Below, one piece after another: positions 34,795 to 43,455 of a DNA stretch of 64,000 nucleotides. Made by a program: the position numbers and the translations under genes. The DNA lies in the NCBI RefSeq assembly GCF_030994125.1, contig NZ_CP099918.1, positions 124,001 through 188,000 of the forward strand. Direction: 5' to 3'. The number at the start of each line of letters is the position of its first letter. Positions within the stretch are counted from its first letter, which is position 1. Under the pieces are notes generated by a model, which searched no databases, was not told the DNA's origin, and saw nothing but the letters and a program-made list of their open reading frames with translations. This DNA comes from Pseudoalteromonas xiamenensis. GTDB taxonomy: Bacteria; Pseudomonadota; Gammaproteobacteria; Enterobacterales; Alteromonadaceae.

Positions 34795-35718
34795 TTAATC
34801 AGCTGCGCTGAACTTGCGTCGATACTGGCTCGGTGAATTGTTCATCACACGTTTAAATGCGGTACTAAACGCGCTTTCAGATTCATAACCTAGCGAAAAT
34901 GCAATTGTCGCAATGTTATCGACCGTATTTTTTAGCCGATCGGCAGCGAGTAACATGCGCCAGCGTGATACATACTCCATTACGGTACTACCCACAAGAG
35001 ACTTAAAACGTTGTGCAAATACCGTACGAGATAAACCTCCGATACGCGCTAATTCTGCTAAGGTCCAATTATGTTCTGGCTCTGCATGAATAGCACTTAT
35101 GATCAGGCTAATTTGTTTGTCTGTGAGGGCAGAAAACCAGCCTATTGGCATATCTTTCGAAGTTTCCAAATACAAACGCAGTACTTGAACTAACATTAAA
35201 TGCGCCATATGAGTGGCAACAAGTGCTCCTCCCGGTTGCTTATTTTTCAGTTCCTGCGCCCAAAGAGTTAACGACCAGCGTATGACTTCGGCCTGCTCCG
35301 TTGCTTTAGAAATTGAGATTAATGAGGGCAATGCATCCAACAATACTTCAACGTGACTATTTTTAAATGAAAACAATCCGCTAATAATAAAAACATCCCC
35401 ACCACCATTGTGTATAGCAAGCCCATCGTTAGCGGCTGCTTTCGCCAGTTCTTCACCATCCTGAGTTTCCAAGCCTGGCTGGGACGAGAGAATTAACCTA
35501 CTACCACTATTAAGCAAAATACAGTCACCTGCATTAAATTGAATTGGTTCTTGAGAATCTTCGGTCATTCCCCAGCAAGAACCTTTGGTAATTGCCATAA
35601 ACTTTATACTGTCTTTGTAGGGAGGGAAATTAAATGACCAATCTCCAGCAGCATCAAATCCAGCGTAATATTGGTTATGCGGTTGCAACAGTGACAAGAC
35701 ATCAGAAAGAGGATCCAT
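34795..35718 (-). CDS. AraC-family regulator with N-terminal cupin domain
   Basis: A 307-residue regulator from ATG 35718 (MDPLSDVLSLL), the usual beginning of the cupin_6/AraC group; a longer reading from 35868 would run through the promoter site of the divergent gene. Residues ~10-190 are the cupin ligand domain (GAGDWSFNFPPYKDS-like core, FNAGDCILLNSG). Residues ~205-305 hold two helix-turn-helix motifs (WTLAELARIGGLSRTVFAQRF and IATIAFSLGYESESAFSTAFKR), ending in SPSQYRRKF. It lies divergent from an alpha/beta hydrolase gene and next to dehydrogenase clusters that share a conserved upstream site, so it is the likely activator of all three. Confidence 0.9.
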   Translation of the reverse strand: MDPLSDVLSLLQPHNQYYAGFDAAGDWSFNFPPYKDSIKFMAITKGSCWGMTEDSQEPIQFNAGDCILLNSGSRLILSSQPGLETQDGEELAKAAANDGLAIHNGGGDVFIISGLFSFKNSHVEVLLDALPSLISISKATEQAEVIRWSLTLWAQELKNKQPGGALVATHMAHLMLVQVLRLYLETSKDMPIGWFSALTDKQISLIISAIHAEPEHNWTLAELARIGGLSRTVFAQRFKSLVGSTVMEYVSRWRMLLAADRLKNTVDNIATIAFSLGYESESAFSTAFKRVMNNSPSQYRRKFSAAD

Positions 35719-35726
35719 TACCAACT

Positions 35727-35790
35727 CGTACGATCTAAAAGGTTTAACATACTTTAGAGTATGGCTAGTACCAAACGCAAGAGATAAATT
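35727..35790 (+). promoter_or_regulatory. AraC-type activator site and promoter of the alpha/beta-hydrolase gene
   Basis: CGTACGATC at 35727, ACTT at 35751, ATGG at 35761 and a -10 element TAAATT at 35785. The same elements with the same spacings (24, 10 and 24) recur upstream of both dehydrogenase clusters. The site begins nine bases from the AraC start codon, so it may also repress araC. Confidence 0.75.
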
Positions 35791-35845
35791 AATAAGCAGG
35801 ACAACTGTATTGTTGTAAATAGCCTTGAATTTTGGAGTAATCATT

Positions 35846-36781
35846 ATGATCAAATCAGTCACTTTCAAAAGTAATACTTGGAACTTAGTCGGTACTTTGC
35901 GTCTACCAGAAAATTTTGATGAAAATAAAAAGTACCCTGCGATTATTTGTGCCCACCCAATCAGTAGTTGTAAAGAACAGACTTCAGGTCAGATTTATGG
36001 GAAAGCATTAACACAATCAGGGTTTATTACCTTAGCTTTTGACGCCTCGACTCAAGGTGAAAGTGGTGGTGAGCCCAAATACAGTGAGGACCCTTCTCAA
36101 CGTGTGGAAGATTTTCGCTGCGCAGTAGATTACCTCGTGACCCTTCCTTTTGTTGATGATGAAAAAATTGGTGTATTAGGTGTATGCGGTGGTGGTGGCT
36201 ACGCTGTAAATGCCGCAATGACAGAAAGACGAATTAAAGCCGTTGCTACAATCGTGGCAGCAAACTACGGGAGAATAGTGCGTGAAGGAGACTTAACGCC
36301 TGACAATGCACTAAAAACCCTCGAAGCCATAGGTGCACAACGCACCGCAGAAGCAAGAGGCAATGCTTCATTGGTGGTGCCCTACGTACCGTTCTCTAGC
36401 CAAACAGAGCTTGATGCAGCTGGGATCACCGATGTCGATCTGACTGAAGCGGTTGATTACTACCGTACATCTCGAGGTGAGCAACCAGGCTCTCCGAACA
36501 AGCTTCGCTTTACCAGCTTAGCACCAGCATTCAGCTGGGATGCGTTCGCAATGGCAGAGCTAATACTTACTCAGCCTCTACACATTGTAGTTGGGGGTGG
36601 TAAAGCCGGTGCGTTTGGTTCATACCGAGATGGCTTTGATTTGTTTAATCGAGCGCGTTCAAGCCAAAAAACCATACACGTGGTAGAGGGTGCTACGCAT
36701 TACGATTTATATGATCAGCCGCAAGCAACTGAACAGGCCTTGGCTCAGGTCATTCCTTTCTTCAAACAGTTCCTAAGTTAA
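35846..36781 (+). CDS. Alpha/beta hydrolase (YcjY/DUF1100-like)
   Basis: A 311-residue cytoplasmic alpha/beta hydrolase from ATG 35846, which has GGAG eight bases upstream. KYPAIICAHPISSCKEQ at ~30-47 is the oxyanion region, GVLGVCGGGGYAVNAA at ~110-125 is the nucleophile elbow in which the usual Ser is replaced by Cys (GVCGGGG), Asp is in the LILTQPLHIVVGGG region, and His is in VEGATHYDLYD. A Cys nucleophile is typical of dienelactone-hydrolase-type members. First target of the neighbouring AraC regulator. A hairpin follows. Confidence 0.8.
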   Translation: MIKSVTFKSNTWNLVGTLRLPENFDENKKYPAIICAHPISSCKEQTSGQIYGKALTQSGFITLAFDASTQGESGGEPKYSEDPSQRVEDFRCAVDYLVTLPFVDDEKIGVLGVCGGGGYAVNAAMTERRIKAVATIVAANYGRIVREGDLTPDNALKTLEAIGAQRTAEARGNASLVVPYVPFSSQTELDAAGITDVDLTEAVDYYRTSRGEQPGSPNKLRFTSLAPAFSWDAFAMAELILTQPLHIVVGGGKAGAFGSYRDGFDLFNRARSSQKTIHVVEGATHYDLYDQPQATEQALAQVIPFFKQFLS

Positions 36782-36792
36782 ATTATAGCCTT

Positions 36793-36824
36793 GCTATCAC
36801 CCTAGTAACGACCAGGGTGATAGC
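36793..36824. terminator. Hairpin after the alpha/beta-hydrolase gene
   Basis: Perfect 11-bp stem GCTATCACCCT / AGGGTGATAGC with a ten-base loop; no strong T run, so terminator activity is probable rather than certain. Confidence 0.6.
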
Positions 36825-37176
36825 AAACTAGATTATGTTTTAACCGAAGAAGGTTAGTAAACGTATCCAGGGCAACATGCGCTGGTGACTAAAGATTCAT
36901 TTCTATACTGAAATCTTAACCTTAATTCATGACTGTTAATTTGAACGCGCCTTTCTCATGAAATAAATCTCTGGCACCTTTTATGAAAAAATCTAATGGA
37001 GGCTCAATTATTCAGATAGCCTCCACAGGAACTCAGATTGTTTTCCCCTACTGTTCCCCATAAACACATCATCAAAAGGTGCTTGCTGACACCTGAGCAT
37101 ATAGGTCGTCATTAATTACACAAAATAGATCATATGAGTCAATACCGTTTTCCCTGAACAATTCAAACACACAATC
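36825..37176. other. Intergenic stretch without supported gene
   Basis: About 350 bases between the hydrolase terminator hairpin and the conserved activator site of the first dehydrogenase cluster. I see no gene or repeat. Confidence 0.4.
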
Positions 37177-37240
37177 CGTACGATCAACAAAGATAATTAG
37201 ACTTTGAAGCATGGATGGTACTAGGTGGCTATTGCATAAT
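37177..37240 (+). promoter_or_regulatory. AraC-type activator site and promoter of the first SDR cluster
   Basis: CGTACGATC at 37177, ACTT at 37201, ATGG at 37211 and CATAAT (-10) at 37235, with spacings identical to the sites at 35727 and 40563. It lies 62 bases upstream of the first dehydrogenase start codon. Confidence 0.75.
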
Positions 37241-37301
37241 AAATCAACCTCAACTAGGCAGCGTCGCTTTACTACGCTCTAACCCGAACAGGAGATTAAC
37301 C

Positions 37302-38075
37302 ATGAAACGTCTAGTCAACAAAGTCGCAATTATAACAGGTGCCGGCAGCGGTACTGGTATAGGCGCAGTTATTGCCCGAGTATTCGCAGCCGAGGGCGCG
37401 GTGGTTGTCATTACTGGTAATAAAAACCGCGTTGATAACATGAATGCGCTGGTTGATGAAATTACCGCTAAAGGTCAGGTCGCATCTATGTCAGTACTTG
37501 ACGTCACTAGTCAAGCACAATGGGATGATGTCGTTAACGACACCATCAATCGCTACGGAAAAATTGACATTCTTATTAATAATGCTGGCACGCCAGGACC
37601 CAGAGACGGCAGCTGGGACAGCGCAACTGCGGAAGATTTCCACCATGTAATGAACGTTAACCTCAACAGTCAGTTTTACGGTATTAAAGCCGTAATGCCA
37701 TTTATGGAAAAGTCCGGACAAGGCGCTATTGTCAACATTGGTTCAGCCGCAGGAATTATTGTTTTTCCTGATGTACCACCGGGTTATAGCGCTTCAAAAG
37801 GGGCAAGCCGTCACTTAACGAAAGCCGCAGCAGTTGATTTCGCTCGACGTGGCATACGTGTGAACGGCATCAGTCCAGGGCTAATTGCAACGCCTATGGC
37901 GACACATTTTACTGAAGACGAAGAGATGATGAAAACCTTGCGCCAAGGCATTCCTCTTGGGCGCGCTGGAACATCCGAAGAAATTGCTAAGGTGGCGTTG
38001 TTCTTAGCGAGTGATGAATCATCTTACATCATCGGCTCAGATCTTGTCGTCGATGGCGGAATGACACTGATTTAA
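37302..38075 (+). CDS. Short-chain dehydrogenase/reductase (cluster 1, first)
   Basis: A 257-residue classical SDR from ATG 37302 (AGGAG seven bases upstream). NAD(P)-binding TGAGSGTGIGAV is at ~12-23, INNAGTPGPRD at ~90-100, the catalytic Ser in VNIGSAAGIIV, and the catalytic YSASK at ~157-161; the C-terminal GRAGTSEEIAKVALFLASDESSYIIG is that of 3-oxoacyl-ACP-reductase-like members. Reduction or oxidation of a hydroxyl on a small lipophilic or cyclic compound is likely; the substrate is unknown. First of three co-directional SDR genes. Confidence 0.88.
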   Translation: MKRLVNKVAIITGAGSGTGIGAVIARVFAAEGAVVVITGNKNRVDNMNALVDEITAKGQVASMSVLDVTSQAQWDDVVNDTINRYGKIDILINNAGTPGPRDGSWDSATAEDFHHVMNVNLNSQFYGIKAVMPFMEKSGQGAIVNIGSAAGIIVFPDVPPGYSASKGASRHLTKAAAVDFARRGIRVNGISPGLIATPMATHFTEDEEMMKTLRQGIPLGRAGTSEEIAKVALFLASDESSYIIGSDLVVDGGMTLI

Positions 38076-38092
38076 CTTGGTACAAAGAAAAT

Positions 38093-38959
38093 ATGAGTAT
38101 TGATAAGAAAGTATGGTTAATCACGGGCGCCTCTTCTGGCTTTGGCAAATCACTCGCACAGGCAGTGATTAAACAAGGAGATTATGTTGCCATCACGGCG
38201 CGACGTCTAAAGCGTTTAGAAGAATTAGCTAAAGGTAACGAATCACAAGTTTTGACCCTCGCTGTAGATATGACTGACAGTGAAGCAAGAAATCAAGCAG
38301 TTAACGAAACCATTTCACACTTTGGTCGTATAGATGTTCTGGCTAATGTCGCAGGGAGTGGCTCTCTTGGTGCAGTTGAAGAGTTTAGTGAGCAAGAATT
38401 AAGGTCACAATTCGAGCTGAACTTCTTTGCGACAGCAGAGCTTACCCGAGCAATCTTGCCGCACATGCGAGAACAAGGTAGTGGCCATATTCTTACCGTA
38501 ACGAGTGTTGCTGGATTGGCTCCTATCACTGGCGTTGGTCCATATTGTGCGAGTAAGTTCGCGCTAGAAGCATGGACTGAAACACTTGCTAAAGAGGTTG
38601 AGTCGATGGGGATAAAAGTCACGTTAGTTGAACCTGGCTCATTTCGAACAGGGTTTGCAGGCGATGCAAACGTACGACCTAAAAATCGTATTGACAGTTA
38701 TCAGGATATTGTCGGGCCAGTGGAGGTCTTTCTTGAGAATAATGCAGGTAACGAGCTGGGGGATCCTAACAAAGCAGCTGAGGTGATGATCAAGGTGACC
38801 CAGTCACCGCGAGCACCAAAACGCCTGATGCTTGGGGCTGACGCTTTTACACTTTGGGATAGAACCATTGCAGATCGAATAGACGATATCAATACGTGGA
38901 AAGAATTGGGCTTAGATACAGCATGTGAAGGTGCACAGCCCAAACCCATCGGCGAATAA
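38093..38959 (+). CDS. Short-chain dehydrogenase/reductase (cluster 1, second)
   Basis: A 288-residue SDR. TGASSGFGKSLAQ is the cofactor loop (~11-23), ARRLKRLEEL suggests NADP preference through the Arg pair after strand 2, NVAGSGSLG replaces the usual NNAG, and catalytic residues are Ser in TVTSVAGLA and Tyr/Lys in YCASKFALE. It is close in sequence to the SDRs at 38987 and 42462 (shared ELNFFATAELT, PYC.SKFA-type and EPG.FRT.FA segments), so these three are paralogues from tandem duplication. Eighteen bases behind the first SDR. Confidence 0.88.
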   Translation: MSIDKKVWLITGASSGFGKSLAQAVIKQGDYVAITARRLKRLEELAKGNESQVLTLAVDMTDSEARNQAVNETISHFGRIDVLANVAGSGSLGAVEEFSEQELRSQFELNFFATAELTRAILPHMREQGSGHILTVTSVAGLAPITGVGPYCASKFALEAWTETLAKEVESMGIKVTLVEPGSFRTGFAGDANVRPKNRIDSYQDIVGPVEVFLENNAGNELGDPNKAAEVMIKVTQSPRAPKRLMLGADAFTLWDRTIADRIDDINTWKELGLDTACEGAQPKPIGE

Positions 38960-38986
38960 CGACTTAGAATATAAGAGGAATAAATT

Positions 38987-39856
38987 ATGGCAAGTAATGT
39001 CCAAAACGTATGGTTTATTAGTGGTGCGTCATCAGGATTAGGAAAGTCTCTGGCAGAAGCCGTCATCGCAAATGGCGACAAAGCCATTATCACCGCACGC
39101 AGACTAGATCGACTCGAAGCAATAGCAGCAGGACATGAGGAAAACGTACTACCCCTTGCGATGGATGTCACCGATGAAGCAGCTCGTAATAAAGCCATAA
39201 CACAAGCAATCCGTCATTTTGGCAGAATCGATGTACTCGCCAATATGGCCGGAAGCGGCGTTGCTGGTGCATGTGAAGAATTTAGCCTATCGCAAATGCG
39301 CCAACAAATGGAACTTAACTTTTTTGCTACGGCTGAACTTACCAAAGCTGTGTTACCGCAAATGAGAAAGCAGGGTTGTGGCAATATTCTTACGGTGAGC
39401 AGCATTGCGGGTTTAGTGGCGATGAATGCCGCAGGTCCTTATTGCGCCGCGAAGTTTGCGATTGAAGGTTGGACAGAGTCGCTCGCACTTGAGGTAAAGC
39501 ACATGGGCATTGATGTTACTTTGATAGAGCCAGGAGCATTTCGCACTGAATTTGCAGGAGATGCCAATATGCGCCCTGAGAACAGTATTGAAGCCTATCG
39601 CCCCGTGGTTGAACCTTTTGAAACCTACCTAAAAGAATCGGCTGGAAAGCAAATGGGAGATCCAGCAAAAGCCGCTCAGCGCATGCTCGAGGTTGTCGCC
39701 AGTGACAACGCGCCGTATCGCCTCATGCTGGGTCGTGATGCTTACAGCATGTGGGATGACACTATCAACAAACGCTTGAGAGATATGAACAGTTGGCGTG
39801 AACGTGGTATAGATACCGCCTTCGACAATGCTCAAATGGTGGATATTCAATTGTAA
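38987..39856 (+). CDS. Short-chain dehydrogenase/reductase (cluster 1, third)
   Basis: A 289-residue paralogue of the preceding gene: SGASSGLGKSLAEAV cofactor loop, TARRLDRLEAIAAG after strand 2, NMAGSGVAGA, SSIAGLVA and the catalytic YCAAKFAIEG. The IEPGAFRTEFAGDANMRPEN segment is nearly identical in pattern to that of the second SDR, and the C-terminal MLGRDAYSMWDDTI matches MLGADAFTLWDRTI there. Twenty-seven bases behind the second SDR with RBS AGAGGAA. A 32-bp perfect palindrome follows the stop. Confidence 0.88.
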   Translation: MASNVQNVWFISGASSGLGKSLAEAVIANGDKAIITARRLDRLEAIAAGHEENVLPLAMDVTDEAARNKAITQAIRHFGRIDVLANMAGSGVAGACEEFSLSQMRQQMELNFFATAELTKAVLPQMRKQGCGNILTVSSIAGLVAMNAAGPYCAAKFAIEGWTESLALEVKHMGIDVTLIEPGAFRTEFAGDANMRPENSIEAYRPVVEPFETYLKESAGKQMGDPAKAAQRMLEVVASDNAPYRLMLGRDAYSMWDDTINKRLRDMNSWRERGIDTAFDNAQMVDIQL

Positions 39857-39892
39857 TTAACGGTTGACAGCGTTTAAACACAACAACAACTG

Positions 39893-39930
39893 AGTCAAAG
39901 TAGGCAACGTTGCCTACTTTGACTTGATTC
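39893..39930. terminator. Perfect 32-bp palindrome, probable bidirectional terminator
   Basis: 39893-39924 is a perfect palindrome centred between 39908 and 39909 (half-site AGTCAAAGTAGGCAAC). It lies just after cluster 1, is followed by TTGATTC, and as RNA would form a 14- to 16-bp stem. Confidence 0.65.
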
Positions 39931-40562
39931 ATGAAATAAATTGTCAGCTTTTTTCTTTAACCCACTTTCTATCCAAGCAGAACCATCTGAGCTTGGATAC
40001 AAATGCAGCCTGAAACATGGATGATAACGATAAGATTTTGGTCATTTCTATACTTAATTACGATTTTAGAAGCATTATCAGACCTGTTATTTATCCGTAA
40101 TATCGTCTTTTCAACATTACACTGCGTCCCCCAATCGATTAAAGATTGTTTTGAAATATCACAAAGGCAGTACCAGAAGAGATGCCTGAATCTATTGTAT
40201 CTATTTGGCGAGAAAAATTTTTAATAAACCTCCCGCAACAATTCCTTCTTCGCCTCTCTCGATGAAATTGCTTACATGCACCGAATTGGATACCGACCTA
40301 TCCGCTGCCCGCATAAATTCAATTAGTTTGACCGTTCTAAGAAGTAACGGGTAGAGCACCATTTACATTAGTACGTTCCATTCGACAGTGCTCGCTTGGC
40401 AGGAATACTGGAACAAGTGTTGGCAATAACCATTCATCACCGTATCAAGGTTGCTACTCCAACATAAGAAGAGAAGACCGACTTGAATCGACCACATTGT
40501 CGAGGGCATTGGCCGTTGGGCTTTTTAAATGATTAATGAATCCAAACGTCGACATCGATTTC
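39925..40562. other. Long intergenic stretch without supported gene
   Basis: About 640 bases between the two dehydrogenase clusters. A 73-codon frame at 40003-40224 lacks a ribosome binding site and family resemblance. No repeat or RNA gene is seen. The activator site of cluster 2 begins at its right end. Confidence 0.4.
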
Positions 40563-40626
40563 CGTACGATCAAAAGGGTATTTGGGACTTAATGGTATGT
40601 TTAGTTCGAAACATAGCGCTTAAAAT
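40563..40626 (+). promoter_or_regulatory. AraC-type activator site and promoter of the second SDR cluster
   Basis: CGTACGATC at 40563, ACTT at 40587, ATGT at 40597 and TAAAAT (-10) at 40621, with the same 24/10/24 spacings as the sites at 35727 and 37177. The -10 is 60 bases upstream of the first codon of cluster 2. Confidence 0.75.
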
Positions 40627-40685
40627 AACTTTAACAAATTGACAATTAGATATCAGCTACGGTCTTTAAAAAGATCCGCGAGGTT

Positions 40686-41645
40686 ATGATGAATTCAGAA
40701 CAATTCCCTGTTAACTCTGGATTTGGTTTCAAATCAACAGCAGATGAAGTATTAGCAGACATCAATCTTCAAGGCAAGTTAGCAATAGTGACCGGTGGTC
40801 ATTCCGGTTTAGGGCTTGAAACAACGAAGGCTCTTAGCTCAGCAGGTGCACAAGTACTGGTACTGGCGCGCAACTCAGAAGCAGCACGTGAAGCGCTTGC
40901 AGGTATAAAGAATGTCCAAGTTGAACAGCTAGATTTAGCCGATATACAAAGTATTCGCTGGTTCGCGCAGCGGTTTACCCTTAGCAATCAAACAGCGGAT
41001 ATCATTATCTGCAATGCAGCGGTAATGGCAAACCCAGAAACCCGCATAGGCAATGGATGGGAGTCTCAGTTTGGTACTAATCATTTAGGTCATTACGCTT
41101 TGGTCAACCTACTTTGGCCCGCTATTGCCCCGGGTGCGCGGGTTGTGTCACTTTCTTCGATGGGACATCACTTTTCACCAATACGCTGGGATGACGTGCA
41201 ATTTAATAAAGGCTACGACAAATGGTTGGCTTATGGTCAATCCAAAACCGCTATAGCGCTATTCGCCAAGCAGTTAGATATCTTCGCACAAGCTAAGGGC
41301 GTACGTTCCTTTGCTGTTCATCCAGGCAAAATCTACACCCCTCTGCAACGCCACATGGACATGACAGAAATGCAAGCTCTTGGCTGGTTTGATGATAAAG
41401 AAGTCCTTATCGATCCAGCTTTCAAAACCCCACCACAAGGCGCAGCTACCACAGTTTGGGCGGCGACCTCGCCACTGTTAGTGAACAAAGGTGGTTTGTA
41501 TTGTGCTAATTGTGATGTGTCGTATGTGGATGATGGGGACGAACTTCAAGAAACTGCCGTTCGCAGCTACGCCATTGATGCTGAACAAGCAAAACGCCTG
41601 TGGGATTTGTCTGCAAAATTAACCGGTATTAATGCATTTGCATAA
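40686..41645 (+). CDS. Short-chain dehydrogenase/reductase, retinol-dehydrogenase-like (cluster 2, first)
   Basis: A 319-residue SDR with an N-terminal extension of ~30 residues before the Rossmann fold. TGGHSGLGLETTKAL at ~37-51 is the cofactor loop; ARNSEAAREAL follows strand 2; ICNAAVMANPETR stands in the NNAG position; catalytic Ser lies in VSLSSMGHHFSP and Tyr/Lys in YGQSKTAIALF. HPGKIYTPLQRHM and the extra C-terminal segment (YCANCDVSYVDDGDE) are as in WWOX/retinol-dehydrogenase-type SDRs. Its 3' end overlaps the upstream region of the next gene but not its preferred start. Confidence 0.85.
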   Translation: MMNSEQFPVNSGFGFKSTADEVLADINLQGKLAIVTGGHSGLGLETTKALSSAGAQVLVLARNSEAAREALAGIKNVQVEQLDLADIQSIRWFAQRFTLSNQTADIIICNAAVMANPETRIGNGWESQFGTNHLGHYALVNLLWPAIAPGARVVSLSSMGHHFSPIRWDDVQFNKGYDKWLAYGQSKTAIALFAKQLDIFAQAKGVRSFAVHPGKIYTPLQRHMDMTEMQALGWFDDKEVLIDPAFKTPPQGAATTVWAATSPLLVNKGGLYCANCDVSYVDDGDELQETAVRSYAIDAEQAKRLWDLSAKLTGINAFA

Positions 41646-41670
41646 TACGTTATTTGTTAGGAGAAACGAG

Positions 41671-42441
41671 ATGAAAGTACTTCTGCAAGGTAAAACGGCC
41701 GTAATTACTGGTGGCAGCGATGGCATTGGTCGGGCCACGGCTGAGCTGTTTCTAGCCGAGGGGGCAAATGTGGTGATTACCGCCCGAAGACAACACAAAT
41801 TAGATGAAGTAGTACGGGCATTAAGTACATCCGGAGGTAAGGTGATTGGTGTGGTGGCCGATTCTGCTGACCGTGATGCGCCGAAGTTGGTGTTTGAACG
41901 CGCTATTGACGCTTTCGGAAAGGTGGACATTTTAGTCAACAACGCCGGCATTGCTGATTTATGCTCGATTGAAGAGACCACCGATGACGTTTTAGAGCAA
42001 GTCGTCAACGTGAATTACCTTGGCGTATTCCGTTTCTGCCGCGAGGCAATAAAGCACTTTCTGCCCAACAATACGGGGATAATCGTTAATGTTTCATCCG
42101 TGAATGCAGCACTTCCGGTGTGTGGTCCTGCTTATACGTCAACTAAAGGGGCGGTCAACAACCTGACACAGAATATCGCTATTCGTTTTGCGGGAACGGG
42201 CATCCGTTGTAATGCGGTGGCACCAGGCGCAACTGAGACCAATCTTGCTAGAGCTTACTTTGATGGCAACATGCTCGGCGGCTGCTCCGGTATGGCGAAG
42301 TATGGGGCACTTTACAGCAACCTAGGGCTACCTGCGACCAAACCTGAAGATCAAGCCAATGCAATTCTTTATCTTGCCAGCGATATGTCGCGCGCTGTCA
42401 CGGGCCGTGTATTAACGGTCGATAATGGCATCAATTTCTAA
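41671..42441 (+). CDS. Short-chain dehydrogenase/reductase (cluster 2, second)
   Basis: A 256-residue classical SDR from ATG 41671, preferred over 41632 because TAGGAG lies seven bases upstream. TGGSDGIGRATAELF is the cofactor loop, ITARRQHKLDE suggests NADP, VNNAGIADL is at ~88-96, VNVSSVNAAL gives the Ser and YTSTKGAVNN the catalytic Tyr/Lys. The C-terminal KPEDQANAILYLASDMSRAVTGR matches 3-oxoacyl reductase-like SDRs. Twenty-five bases behind the retinol-dehydrogenase-like gene. Confidence 0.88.
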   Translation: MKVLLQGKTAVITGGSDGIGRATAELFLAEGANVVITARRQHKLDEVVRALSTSGGKVIGVVADSADRDAPKLVFERAIDAFGKVDILVNNAGIADLCSIEETTDDVLEQVVNVNYLGVFRFCREAIKHFLPNNTGIIVNVSSVNAALPVCGPAYTSTKGAVNNLTQNIAIRFAGTGIRCNAVAPGATETNLARAYFDGNMLGGCSGMAKYGALYSNLGLPATKPEDQANAILYLASDMSRAVTGRVLTVDNGINF

Positions 42442-42461
42442 CCGCTATAGGAACGAACAAA

Positions 42462-43322
42462 ATGAGTAAAGTTTGGTTTATTACCGGAGCCTCATCCGGT
42501 TTTGGAAAAGAATTAGCGAAACTGGTTTTGGCTAAAGGAGATAGCGCAGTGCTGACTGCTCGCCGTCTTGAACCGCTAAAAGAAATCGCTGCTGAGTTTG
42601 GTGAACGTGCTTTTGCGCTGTCATTGGATGTCACAGATGCAGATAATCGCGCCCATGCATTAAAGGCCGCCATTGTAAAATTTGGCCGCATCGACGTACT
42701 GGCAAACATCGCTGGCGCGGGTTCTTATGGTGCGCTGGAAAATTTCTCTTCGGAGCAGATCCGTCAGCAAATGGAGCTCAATTTCTTTGCAGCAGCAGAA
42801 CTATCCCGCGAAGTTTTGCCACAAATGCGGCAACAGCAATCTGGGCATATTCTCAATTTAACCAGTATTGCGGGTATGGTTGCATTCCCTGGTAGTGGTT
42901 TGTACAACGCCTCGAAGTTTGCTTTAGAAGGCTTTACCGAAGCCCTACATCACGAGGTGAAACCCTTAGGAATAGCCGTTACGCTGATAGAACCGGGGGC
43001 TTTTCGTACCGATTTTGCCAGTAGCGCGGCAATGAAAGCTGTAGGCCAAATTGAAGCGTATGCTCCACTGACTTCGGATATGGAAGACTACTACACCACT
43101 CAAAATGGCCAGCAAATGGGCGACCCGATTAAAGGGATGCAAGTGGTTGTCGACATGGTGGAGAGTGAGAACGCACCTGTACGTTTACTGTTGGGCGAAG
43201 ATGCTTATCAGCTGTGGGACGGTGCAGTCGCATCACGCACCCGTGATCTCTCCAAATGGCGTGAACGTGGAGAAGCAACAACAATCCCTGGAGCGCTGAT
43301 GAATCCGGTTGAAGCGCTTTAA
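42462..43322 (+). CDS. Short-chain dehydrogenase/reductase (cluster 2, third)
   Basis: A 286-residue SDR paralogous to those at 38093 and 38987: TGASSGFGKELAKLV, TARRLEPLKEIAAEFG, NIAGAGSYGALENFS, ELNFFAAAELSREVLPQMR, TSIAGMVAFPGSG and catalytic YNASKFALEGFTEAL. The IEPGAFRTDFASSAAM segment marks the same subfamily. That one copy sits in cluster 2 while two sit in cluster 1 suggests duplication before or during assembly of the regulon. Twenty bases behind the second gene; a hairpin with T run follows. Confidence 0.88.
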   Translation: MSKVWFITGASSGFGKELAKLVLAKGDSAVLTARRLEPLKEIAAEFGERAFALSLDVTDADNRAHALKAAIVKFGRIDVLANIAGAGSYGALENFSSEQIRQQMELNFFAAAELSREVLPQMRQQQSGHILNLTSIAGMVAFPGSGLYNASKFALEGFTEALHHEVKPLGIAVTLIEPGAFRTDFASSAAMKAVGQIEAYAPLTSDMEDYYTTQNGQQMGDPIKGMQVVVDMVESENAPVRLLLGEDAYQLWDGAVASRTRDLSKWRERGEATTIPGALMNPVEAL

Positions 43323-43332
43323 GAAAGGCCAC

Positions 43333-43367
43333 TACGGAGCCATTGAGTAATCGATGGCTTCGTATTT
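43333..43367 (+). terminator. Probable terminator after SDR cluster 2
   Basis: Eleven-bp stem TACGGAGCCAT / ATGGCTTCGTA with one G-U pair and a ten-base loop, followed by TTTAAG. Weak T run, so read-through into the efflux genes is possible. Confidence 0.55.
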
Positions 43368-43455
43368 AAGCGAGCTACTCAGGACCTCTGCAAAATAGAG
43401 ATCCCAAGAGGTTATCGACAATCCTCATTCCAAACTAGCAGTAGAAATCGAACAA

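Noticed and set aside
40003..40224. 73-codon frame between the two SDR clusters
   Set aside because: No ribosome binding site, hydrophobic start without a clear signal peptide pattern, not linked to neighbours.
41619..42008. 129-codon minus-strand frame opposite an SDR gene, and similar long antisense frames at 38293, 38701 and 42431
   Set aside because: Codon-bias shadows of the SDR genes, rich in Ser/Ala/Thr repeats and without ribosome binding sites.
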